From Sphingomonadaceae bacterium (lineage in GTDB: Bacteria; Pseudomonadota; Alphaproteobacteria; Sphingomonadales; Sphingomonadaceae), in assembly GCA_025359445.1 (NCBI GenBank), contig JANYGB010000034.1:62001-126000 (forward strand): a stretch of 64,000 nt of DNA, given 5' to 3'. The stretch's first letter is position 1, and each line of letters begins with the position of its first letter. The translations under genes were made by a program, and so were the position numbers. The notes beneath the pieces were generated by a model. That model saw only the letters and a list, made by a program, of their open reading frames with translations. It was not told the origin of the DNA and made no database searches. Positions 27,226 through 33,719 of the stretch are shown in pieces.

Positions 27226-27864
27226 CTAGCCTTTTGCGGCCAGTTGCTTTTCCAAGGCGCTCCAACACTGCTCAAGAATGTCATGGTGCCTATGCGCTAA
27301 CTCAATGGCGTAGGGTGGTAGCTCATGGGTAAGCGCGATCTTCTGTGTCGTAGTTTGCTTTGCAGCAATTTTGGCGATGTCATTCGCGCGGAACTCGCGC
27401 GGATACATCATTTCGATGGCCGCGATTTCTGCCAAAATTTCGGACATTAGGGGGTCGGTAGGATCTAGGTCGCCCGTACCGTTTTCCCGCCTCAGCTCCC
27501 ACTCCTTGAGCAACCCCGTGATCGTTTCCACACCCGCTGCGGACCAATCATCCTCTTCATCATTCATAAGGTGGCACAGTTCTTTGACTGCCACGAAGCG
27601 AAGAAACTCGGGAGATTGTGACGCTCGCACTAGAACGCGAGCCTTGTTGTTCGAGTATCGCTCAACCTTCCCCCGAAGATGGTCTGCTGAGAAGGACACT
27701 TTGAGCATTTCGATTTCAAGCCCGTAGATGTCTTGGACTGCCCAGTGGAAGTCCATGACACTAAGCACACAAGGGTCCTTTGGGGGCCAAGTTGAGTTAA
27801 GGTGTTCGCGGGCAACGCGCACCTTACTCAAAACTTTGACAATTTCATCTTCTGGAATGAGCAT
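27226..27864 (-). CDS. ImmA/IrrE-like (DUF955) protein with altered zinc motif
   Basis: The 212-aa sequence resembles ImmA/IrrE metallopeptidases: a helical N-terminus, a beta strand (VERYSNNKARVLVRASQS), then FVAVKELCHLMNDEED at about 88-103. The canonical HExxH here reads KELCH, so the first His is replaced by Lys while Glu and the second His remain. These proteins usually cleave a partner repressor or act as toxin-like factors. The lost ligand makes catalysis doubtful. GGGGGCC precedes the ATG. The nested transposon inserted 20 bases upstream of the start, probably separating the gene from its promoter. Confidence 0.65.
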   Translation of the reverse strand: MLIPEDEIVKVLSKVRVAREHLNSTWPPKDPCVLSVMDFHWAVQDIYGLEIEMLKVSFSADHLRGKVERYSNNKARVLVRASQSPEFLRFVAVKELCHLMNDEEDDWSAAGVETITGLLKEWELRRENGTGDLDPTDPLMSEILAEIAAIEMMYPREFRANDIAKIAAKQTTTQKIALTHELPPYAIELAHRHHDILEQCWSALEKQLAAKG

Positions 27865-27884
27865 TTCGGCCCCCGGTTGTAGGC

Positions 27885-27892
27885 AAAAAAAA
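27885..27892 (+). repeat. A8 target-site duplication, left copy (inner transposon)
   Basis: Eight adenines abut the left inverted repeat, matching 30912-30919. The low complexity makes this weaker evidence than GAGGCGCT, but the length is the IS1595 standard. Confidence 0.75.
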
Positions 27893-27961
27893 GGGACCTA
27901 TATACCTAGCTAGCCAAAATTAGAGCTTGCACCGTTCGGAAAATCTGGCTAGTTAGGTTTC

Positions 27962-28894
27962 ATGACCGACAAGCCCGAAACCGTTAGCCTCTTTCAGCTC
28001 TTCCAGCGCTTCCCCGATGAGGAAGCCGCGCGGCTCTATTTCGAGCGCAATCGCTGGGCTGGCGAAGTTTCCTGCCCGCACTGTGGCAGTCTCTCGGTTG
28101 CCGAGGTCAAAGGCCACAAGCCCATGCCTTACCGCTGCCGCGATTGCCGCCAGCATTTCAGCGTCCGCACTGGCACCGTTCTGGCCGAAAGCCGGTTGCC
28201 GCTGCAAAAGTGGCTCATGGCGATCTACATGATGACCACCGCGCGCAAGGGCATCCCTTCGACGCAAATGGCCCGAGAACTAGGCATCACGCAGAAGTCA
28301 GCTTGGTTTCTGGCGCAGCGCATCCGGGAAACTTGGCTAGCTGGCGCCGATGCTGACATGGGCAACCACGTGCAGGTGGATGAAACCTACATTGGCGGCA
28401 AAGAGAAGAACAAGCATGGCGCCAAGAAACTGCACCTTGGCCGTGGCGCCGTAGGAAAGACTGCCGTGGTCGGCATCCGTGACGAAAATTCAGAAATCCG
28501 CGCAATCCCGGTTGCCGATACCTCGGCGCCGACTCTCAAAGGCTTCATTCAAGCGAACGTGCCAGTCGGCGCCGCCGTTGTGACCGATGAATTTGCCGCC
28601 TACCGCGGCCTTGGCGCCAAGGGCTACATTCATCACACCGTCAACCACAGCGCTGGCGAATACGTTCGCCACTTCTGCATCCATACCAATGGCATCGAAA
28701 GCTTTTGGGCGCTACTCAAGCGGGGCCATTACGGCATCTATCACTTCATGAGCGCCAAGCATCTGCACCGCTATGTGAACGAATTTGCGTTCCGCCATAA
28801 CACCGCGCAAGCTGGCACCATGCGCTTCATCGAAATGACAATTGGCCGCATGGTCGGCAAGCGTCTCACCTACAAGGCCTTGATCCATGCCTAA
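27962..28894 (+). CDS. IS1595-family (ISXO2-like) transposase, inner element
   Basis: This 310-aa protein starts with a zinc ribbon (CPHCG at about 39-43, CRDC near 59-62). The DDE domain has VDETYIGG for the first Asp, VVTDEFAAY for the second, and an ESFWALLKRGHYGIYH segment near the end. The pattern DETYxGGK is diagnostic of the ISXO2/IS1595 transposases. It is complete. It overlaps the P63C start by 8 bases, so both are probably made from one transcript. Confidence 0.95.
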   Translation: MTDKPETVSLFQLFQRFPDEEAARLYFERNRWAGEVSCPHCGSLSVAEVKGHKPMPYRCRDCRQHFSVRTGTVLAESRLPLQKWLMAIYMMTTARKGIPSTQMARELGITQKSAWFLAQRIRETWLAGADADMGNHVQVDETYIGGKEKNKHGAKKLHLGRGAVGKTAVVGIRDENSEIRAIPVADTSAPTLKGFIQANVPVGAAVVTDEFAAYRGLGAKGYIHHTVNHSAGEYVRHFCIHTNGIESFWALLKRGHYGIYHFMSAKHLHRYVNEFAFRHNTAQAGTMRFIEMTIGRMVGKRLTYKALIHA

Positions 28895-29888
28895 CAAGAA
28901 AGACATTATCGAGCCGATCGATGCGCCCTTTGATGACGTTGCCGCCGCTATGGTCGGGACGGTCCTCGGAGGTGGCGCCAAGGAAAAGCTTTCGGTGGCG
29001 CTCTATAGCGGAACGCTCCCTATTGGCGGCATCGAACTCGATTGCGCCGTCTTAGAGGATGGCACTCGCGTATTGTCAGAACGCGCCGTCCACCGTGCCT
29101 TTGGGAGCAAGCGTGGCGGTTCGCACTGGAAGCGAATGAAGGCGAACGAGGGTGGCGCCAACCTTCCGTCCTTTTTGTCCGCAACCAACCTGGCTGAATT
29201 TATCCCGGCCGAACTCGTTGCGGAACTGCTCCAACCCGTCCGCTATCTAGTCGGGCATGGCGGCGCCATCGCCAACGGCTTGAGGGCGGAATTGTTGCCC
29301 GACATTTGTGGCGTCTGGCTTGCCGCGCGAAGGGATGGTGAGCTTCTCGCCTCACAAGAGCATTTGGCGCAGCAAGCCGAAATATTGATGCAGTCCTTTG
29401 CCAAGGTCGGCATCATCGCGCTGGTCGATGAAGCGACAGGCTACCAGCTAGACCGCAAGCATGACGCTCTGCGCTTGCTGCTCAACAAATACATCGCAGA
29501 GGGGCTGCAAAAGTGGCTTCACACGTTCCCGGATAGCTTTTTCGCGGAACTCGATAGGCTCTATGGCAACCCAAAAACTAGCCCGCGCAGTCGCCCGCAA
29601 TACTACGGTCGGTTCATCAACAAATACGTCTATGATCCGATTGAGAACGGCTACGTCAAAGCCGAACTCGACAAGCTGAATATCACCGACGAGGGCAAGC
29701 GTAAGGCTCGTTTCCACCAGTGGCTAACCGAGGAAGGCCGGACCATCCTTACGCGCCAGATCGGGCGCGTTGAGGGCATCATGGAAATGTGCAGCGATAT
29801 CGAGCATTTCAAACAGGTGGCCCGTCGCCAGAAATCGATTACGGTGGCGCCATACTTGTTTGACGAAATGAACCGAATTATCGACTAG
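28887..29888 (+). CDS. P63C-domain protein
   Basis: This 333-aa protein has the P63C domain in its central part: LVDEATGYQLDRKHDALRLL (about 190-209), LHTFPDSFFAELDRLYG and RPQYYGRFINKYVYDPI. P63C proteins occur in phages and mobile elements. Their function is not settled. The N-terminal region contains VLSERAVHRAFGS, resembling other Bro/KilA-type phage proteins, but the similarity is weak. The overlap with the transposase suggests translational coupling and a possible role in the element. Confidence 0.88.
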   Translation: MPNKKDIIEPIDAPFDDVAAAMVGTVLGGGAKEKLSVALYSGTLPIGGIELDCAVLEDGTRVLSERAVHRAFGSKRGGSHWKRMKANEGGANLPSFLSATNLAEFIPAELVAELLQPVRYLVGHGGAIANGLRAELLPDICGVWLAARRDGELLASQEHLAQQAEILMQSFAKVGIIALVDEATGYQLDRKHDALRLLLNKYIAEGLQKWLHTFPDSFFAELDRLYGNPKTSPRSRPQYYGRFINKYVYDPIENGYVKAELDKLNITDEGKRKARFHQWLTEEGRTILTRQIGRVEGIMEMCSDIEHFKQVARRQKSITVAPYLFDEMNRIID

Positions 29889-29894
29889 GCAGGG

Positions 29895-30362
29895 CTAGCC
29901 CCTTTTCCGGCGGTTGGCCTTTTTCCGATCACCTCGGTCTTTCGGGGTCGGATAGACTTGGTGGTTCTCATCCCACCACAAGATTCTCATGATATGGCCG
30001 TTTTTGTCACACCAAACTCGGTTTGGGCCGGTCAACCGGAACGACATTAGCTCATCTAAATCGTCCCGCTCAATTTCAACGAGGCGGTCGCGTGCCTCTT
30101 TGCAAATCTGATGCACTTCAATCGCGTGAGAGCCAGTTTCGATTATCTGCGCCCAAGTCTTACCTTCGAACTCATGCAGCTTTTCGATGACTTCACGAAA
30201 CTTGGCGTCTGCCCCAATCGTCCAGCTAAAAGGCCCGCCTCGATCACATCCGCTAAAACGCCATGCCAGTGGATGACCCTCGATACACGGGTCCTGATAC
30301 CGCGCCTGTTTGCCTTCAACGGGGACGGCTGCAATCCGTGCGGCCTTTTCTGGTTTTGCCAC
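29895..30362 (-). CDS. Probable toxin partner of the Panacea antitoxin
   Basis: This 155-aa protein starts at GTG 30362, 9 bases after the Panacea stop. It contains FEGKTWAQIIETGSHAIEV, DDLDELMSFRLTGPNRVW and RILWWDENHQVYP, followed by a basic tail. The last block resembles a widespread small-protein family with the core RxWxxxxxxxxxLWWDxxHxxxP. The order antitoxin-toxin and close spacing match PanAT pairs, in which very different toxins pair with Panacea domains. Toxin action is inference. Confidence 0.65.
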   Translation of the reverse strand: MAKPEKAARIAAVPVEGKQARYQDPCIEGHPLAWRFSGCDRGGPFSWTIGADAKFREVIEKLHEFEGKTWAQIIETGSHAIEVHQICKEARDRLVEIERDDLDELMSFRLTGPNRVWCDKNGHIMRILWWDENHQVYPTPKDRGDRKKANRRKRG

Positions 30363-30371
30363 GCAGGAACC

Positions 30372-30800
30372 CTAAAGGTTGCCGTAATATTCGGCCATTG
30401 CCCCGTGAGTGATAACGCGATTGCTCCGCTCACCGGGCGACAGACCCTCACGCGCCTCGACCCAAGGGTCTTCCGAATGCGTTAGAGCGCTGAGCCAATT
30501 CGCAGACTTTTCGCCGTAGGTTTGCAAAATCGCCTTCACGGTGCCCTTTGCGTCTGCGCCAAGCTTTTTGGGGTCCCCGTTCGGCTCGTTCACGATGAGA
30601 AATTCACCTCTATGCGCATTGTAAAGGTCGGGGCAAACCGGGCCATTGGCCCACGCCTCAAACCGTTCTGGGAAAAGCGGCTCTTCATCCCATACCAGTG
30701 ACCATGCTTGCGCATAGTAAGTAAGCTTTTGAAGCTTCATGGTTGAGATCGGGCCGGTCTTTTTCAAAATGTAGGCGGCTACGTCAAAAACGCTCGCCAT
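30372..30800 (-). CDS. Panacea-domain (DUF4065, SocA/GepA-like) antitoxin
   Basis: This 142-aa protein has the Panacea domain: DVAAYILKKTGPISTMKLQKLTYYAQAW, split as FDVAAYILKK and MKLQKLTYYAQ (about 5-32), then ERFEAWANGPVCPDLYN and a C-terminal EAREGLSPGE. The first helix and KLQKLxYYAQ are the family hallmark. Panacea proteins act as antitoxins with many partners. A CAGGAGA site precedes the ATG. It would be the regulated first gene of the pair. Confidence 0.93.
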   Translation of the reverse strand: MASVFDVAAYILKKTGPISTMKLQKLTYYAQAWSLVWDEEPLFPERFEAWANGPVCPDLYNAHRGEFLIVNEPNGDPKKLGADAKGTVKAILQTYGEKSANWLSALTHSEDPWVEAREGLSPGERSNRVITHGAMAEYYGNL

Positions 30801-30911
30801 GACAATTCTCCTGCTCAGCGGTGCCGGTTACCACAGCAAGCCCTACATTCACACCCCACTAGCTAGCCAAAATCAGGCACCCTATTTTGGCTAACTAGGT
30901 ATATAGGTCCC

Positions 30912-30919
30912 AAAAAAAA
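30912..30919 (+). repeat. A8 target-site duplication, right copy (inner transposon)
   Basis: Eight adenines follow the right inverted repeat. On the minus strand they form the T-run of the terminator at 30912-30939. Confidence 0.75.
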
Positions 30920-30939
30920 GGCCCTGCCACGGCAGAGCC
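30912..30939 (-). terminator. Terminator hit by the inner transposon
   Basis: On the minus strand GGCTCTGCC and GGCAGGGCC (one G-U pair) close a 2-base loop and lead into TTTTTTTT. The inner element sits exactly at the end of that T-run. The T-run survives on both sides because of the duplication. It follows the 67-aa gene by 26 bases. Confidence 0.75.
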
Positions 30940-30964
30940 TTTTCTTCAATATCAGGCGTTACGA

Positions 30965-31168
30965 TTAGATGGAGCGATCACCAAAATCGAGCGGTTCACA
31001 CTCACCACGCTCAAGCGCGCAGTAAAGTGCGTTAACCTCCCTAGCGACCTGCTCAGACGTAGCCTCCCCGGCGTTGCCGAGGAAAAATTTTACGTCTACC
31101 AGACCATCATTCGCCGCCATGCATTCGTAGCGGGCGGCGAGTTCTTCACGTGCTGACAAACTAGCCAT
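30965..31168 (-). CDS. Small hypothetical protein (67 aa), outer element
   Basis: ATG 31168 is preceded by AAGGAGG at ideal spacing, so this start is preferred over the longer frame. The product starts MASLSAREELAARYECM and has VKFFLGNAGEATSEQVAREV. It is probably helical and soluble. No family is recognised. Before insertion of the inner element it would have been followed directly by the ImmA/IrrE-like gene on the same strand. Confidence 0.65.
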   Translation of the reverse strand: MASLSAREELAARYECMAANDGLVDVKFFLGNAGEATSEQVAREVNALYCALERGECEPLDFGDRSI

Positions 31169-31315
31169 ACTCGCCTCCTTAGTTTGTGTTGCGTACCCGA
31201 TTGACATACAGAGCCGGTTATGCACCTGCCCTGAATACATTAAGGTCTCGTTTAAACGGCTCCATGCCGATTTCCGTTCCCTTGGCAAGCGCTAAAAGCG
31301 TACTGCCATCATTAG

Positions 31316-31357
31316 CAGTACATTTGTCAGCGCCATTAGACGCAATATAATGTACTG
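31316..31357. repeat. Inverted repeat CAGTACATT...AATGTACTG
   Basis: Two 9-base exact arms (31316-31324, 31349-31357) flank 24 bases. It lies downstream of the transposase in the 263-base gap 31169-31431. Nothing else coding was seen in the gap. It may be a transcript-end structure or a protein-binding site. Confidence 0.55.
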
Positions 31358-31431
31358 GTACGGGGGGCGCAACCCTAGGGGGTCATATATTTCCCACATG
31401 TCAAGGCCGATTCGGTACACGCATCCACAGG

Positions 31432-32385
31432 TTATCCACGCTGCCAGTACCCCTTCCACTGGCGCGATACACCGATAGCCAAACCGGCGACACCGACCAT
31501 CGCAGTCTGATTGCCATTGCACACGCGCCGATTGTCTTCGCGGAATGACGCCTCTGCGGCGTAGCTGGCCAGATACGGCCCTGCGATATGGTGGTGCGTT
31601 CCGATCTCCATCCGGCGCAGGCGCGAGAAGAAGCTTTCCGCTTGATTGGTGCAAGCGAGGCCGTCCGAATAGCTGCGCTGGTGATTGATGCGGTAGGTAT
31701 CGAACTTGCTGTGCAGCGTATCCCAATGGCTTGCTTCGTCGGCGTGGACGGTCGCCATGTGGTGGATGCGCGACGCAACCACTTCGCCGCCAAGGGCTTC
31801 GCTCTTCGCAACCACGGTGATGCTTTCGCCGCCGCGCTCGCGCCCGACAACAACAACTTGGCGCTTGCCGGTCTGATAGATCGCAAGGCGGCGGTCGCGG
31901 CGTTCGGTCTTGCGATTGGCCGGGCGAATGTGACCGCCAAAATATGCGCCGTCCATTTCGACCGTCCCAGTCAAGACCTGCCCCATATCCTCTGCGGCCA
32001 TCGCTTCGCGCAGCTTGTGCGAGAGCACGAAGGCAGTCTTGTATTGAACATCAAGATCGCGGCTGACTTGAAGCGCCGAAACGCCCTTCGCCCCATTCAC
32101 GAAAATGACAATCGCGGCGAGCAGATCGGTGAACGATAGCTTGCGCGAGGCGAAGATCGTGCCGCTGGTGACGCTGAACTGGTGATAGCAGCCCGCGCAC
32201 TTGAATTTGCGCCGGGTTAAAAGATTGTAACTCTCGGTGCAGCCGCAACGCGGGCAAACGGCCTCGCCTTCCGTTTCGGGCCAGCGCATCTGGCAGAAGG
32301 TCTGATAGGCAACGTCCTCGCCCATGCGGAAAACCTTCTTGAGGCTCAGAGAGCGGGCGGCGGAAGAGAGGAGAAAGTGCTGCAT
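31432..32385 (-). CDS. IS1595-family transposase, outer element
   Basis: The 317-aa protein starts MQHFLLSSAARSLSLKKV, the usual opening of this subgroup. A zinc ribbon (CPRCGC, then CAGC) is followed by FSVTSGTIFASRKL, the DDE first Asp in VEMDGAYFGG, the second in TVHADEASHWD, and a C-terminal NQAESFFSRLRRME. It differs strongly from the inner transposase. ATG 32385 is preferred to the upstream codon at 32448. It is the only candidate enzyme for the outer inverted repeats. The sequence looks intact. Confidence 0.93.
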   Translation of the reverse strand: MQHFLLSSAARSLSLKKVFRMGEDVAYQTFCQMRWPETEGEAVCPRCGCTESYNLLTRRKFKCAGCYHQFSVTSGTIFASRKLSFTDLLAAIVIFVNGAKGVSALQVSRDLDVQYKTAFVLSHKLREAMAAEDMGQVLTGTVEMDGAYFGGHIRPANRKTERRDRRLAIYQTGKRQVVVVGRERGGESITVVAKSEALGGEVVASRIHHMATVHADEASHWDTLHSKFDTYRINHQRSYSDGLACTNQAESFFSRLRRMEIGTHHHIAGPYLASYAAEASFREDNRRVCNGNQTAMVGVAGLAIGVSRQWKGYWQRG

Positions 32386-32491
32386 GTCATCGTTTCCAGT
32401 GCTTATGCATTGGATATAGTGGCAACGATGCACTCTTGTCAATGGCAAACGTATCGTATATGATGATTATATCACCATTGGAGATACACCT

Positions 32492-32716
32492 GTGTCAGAC
32501 ACGGTATGGGAAGCGAAGGTCAAGGGTCTGCTTAAGGGCGAGCTGAAGCGGCGGAACATGTCCTACGGCCAGCTAGTGGCGAAACTGGCTGAGATTGGCG
32601 TAGTGGACTCTGAGCCGAATATCAGGAACAAGCTTAGCCGTGGCAAATTCACAGCTGTGTTCTTGATCCAATGCCTAGAGGCTATCGGTTCCTCGTCACT
32701 GCGGCTTGCGGATTAA
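32492..32716 (+). CDS. DUF6471 family protein
   Basis: This 74-aa protein starts at GTG after TTGGAG. It matches DUF6471: LLKGELKRRNMSYGQLVAKL, an NIRNKLSRGKF core and FLIQCLEAIGSSSLRL. The predicted fold is a small helix-turn-helix similar to XRE regulators. It is divergent from the transposase, with 106 bases of AT-rich shared upstream sequence, and may repress it; this is inference. Confidence 0.85.
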   Translation: MSDTVWEAKVKGLLKGELKRRNMSYGQLVAKLAEIGVVDSEPNIRNKLSRGKFTAVFLIQCLEAIGSSSLRLAD

Positions 32717-33633
32717 CTGCCCTCGCCACGATCGGAACTGGCGCATACTTCGGTTCGCTATATGCTCCCGACCATAAGCAATATCAGGCTGTAGCTGGCG
32801 ACCAATCCGGCAATAAGGACTATCACGGCCCATCCCAAAGTCTGCCAGACATCGCGGGCCTTCCCGGCCCGGTTGAACGCGCCATAGCAAACCCCCATCC
32901 CGCCACCGGCGAGGACCACGAGATACGCGATCTCGCTGCCCAAGAGGCCAGTGCGCTTTGGGCGTTTTGGATGGTTGTAATATCCTTTGCCTCGGTTCTG
33001 ATCACGGCGGTTGGCACCATCTTTCTTTACAAGCAGATCGTTCTTACCCGCGAGGCCGTTGAAGACACTGGTAAAGCCACCCTGGCAATGGATCGGCAAA
33101 ATGCCATCGCTGAGGCTGCACAGCGAGCATGGATTTCCGTTGAGATCACCGTCCCTGAATTCTGGATCGCTTACGAAAAGATCAACTTCCGCTACAAAAT
33201 TACATGTAAGAATATTGGGAATACCATAGCCGATAATTTCTTCAATGTTGTAAGTTTCAAGTTCTCCAATACCATTCCGTTGGACGAAATAAGAGTCGAT
33301 CATAAAGTTTGGAGAGACATAAAACTTCTGGATGAAATTGCCCTCATGCCAAACGAGGAGCAGGTTAACGAGGGAGAAATCAGCTACGAAATTAGCGATC
33401 TCACTTGGGGCGGCAGTCCTGGCAATGAGTTCACGAATTTCATCATAAACACTGGGGCTTTCTACACGGTGCACGGACGCGACTTGGCGGGCGTGATGAA
33501 TATGACAACCCGAGCCGTTAGGATTGGCGTGGTTTCGGGCAAGGATAAGTTGCTCACCTTCCCGCGCGCATATTTGACGCCCGGTTCGTTGAAGGTCTGC
33601 ACGTTGCCAATCGGCATCCACATAACCACCTAA
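32671..33633 (+). CDS. Membrane-anchored hypothetical protein (transposon cargo)
   Basis: This 320-aa protein has two hydrophobic segments: about residues 8-30 (a signal-anchor) and 94-116 (FWMVVISFASVLITAVGTIF). They are followed by a helix (TREAVEDTGKATLAMDRQNA) and a beta-rich domain from AQRAWISVEI. The AQRAW pattern occurs in many bacterial membrane proteins of unknown role. It overlaps the DUF6471 gene by 46 bases in another frame. The coding sequence is AT-rich relative to the chromosome, suggesting foreign origin. No function can be assigned. Confidence 0.7.
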   Translation: MPRGYRFLVTAACGLTALATIGTGAYFGSLYAPDHKQYQAVAGDQSGNKDYHGPSQSLPDIAGLPGPVERAIANPHPATGEDHEIRDLAAQEASALWAFWMVVISFASVLITAVGTIFLYKQIVLTREAVEDTGKATLAMDRQNAIAEAAQRAWISVEITVPEFWIAYEKINFRYKITCKNIGNTIADNFFNVVSFKFSNTIPLDEIRVDHKVWRDIKLLDEIALMPNEEQVNEGEISYEISDLTWGGSPGNEFTNFIINTGAFYTVHGRDLAGVMNMTTRAVRIGVVSGKDKLLTFPRAYLTPGSLKVCTLPIGIHITT

Positions 33634-33711
33634 CGCACCGCAAACGATGACGACCGCAATCGCGCAGAGGCATAACCATCTACGCATTGGTGCGTTTGCT
33701 ACATAATGCCG

Positions 33712-33719
33712 GAGGCGCT
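33712..33719 (+). repeat. 8-bp target-site duplication, right copy (GAGGCGCT)
   Basis: This is the exact partner of 26711-26718 and begins the 3' part of comM. Confidence 0.93.

Larger units (their letters stand above)
27893..30911 (+). mobile_element. Inner IS1595-family transposon (3,019 bp) with P63C and Panacea cargo
   Basis: The 28-base ends (27893-27920 and 30884-30911, starting GGGACCTATATACC) match at 27 of 28 positions and are flanked by A8. The motif CTAGCCAAAAT recurs inside the right end (30864-30874), making a subterminal hairpin with the terminal repeat. It contains a transposase, a P63C protein overlapping it by 8 bases, and a minus-strand Panacea/toxin-like pair. It inserted into the T-run of a terminator belonging to the outer element. 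Its ends differ from those of the outer element, so the two are separate families of IS1595. Confidence 0.93.
26719..33711 (-). mobile_element. Outer IS1595-family transposon (6,993 bp) in comM
   Basis: The ends are 25-base inverted repeats (26719-26743 and 33687-33711) matching at 24 of 25 positions, starting CGGCATTATGTAGC. They are flanked by the exact 8-bp duplication GAGGCGCT. The transposase at 31432-32385 has no other visible ends and is assigned to this unit. Removing the nested inner element and one A8 copy leaves about 4.0 kb. Cargo is a coiled-coil/winged-helix protein, an ImmA/IrrE-like protein, a 67-aa protein, a DUF6471 protein and a membrane-anchored protein. Several parts (27.3-27.9, 33.1-33.6 kb) are more AT-rich than the chromosome. 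Confidence 0.92.

Noticed and set aside
31379..31400. GGGGGTCATATATTTCCC as a separate left end of the second transposase unit
   Set aside because: I could not find its reverse complement on the other side of the transposase, while the outer repeats at 26719 and 33711 are complete.
31432..31440. DnaA-box-like TTATCCACG
   Set aside because: It is a single site overlapping the end of a transposase gene inside a mobile element, so it gives no support for an origin.
26724..33704. TGTAG...CTACA ends suggested a Tn7- or Mu-like element with 5-bp duplication
   Set aside because: The inverted repeat continues outward to CGGCATTA, and the exact duplication is 8 bp (GAGGCGCT), which fits the IS1595 transposase present. 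No Tn7-type transposition genes are found.
27893..33711. A composite transposon formed by two flanking IS1595 copies
   Set aside because: The two transposases and end sequences are different, and the inner element has its own duplication. It is nested, not composite.
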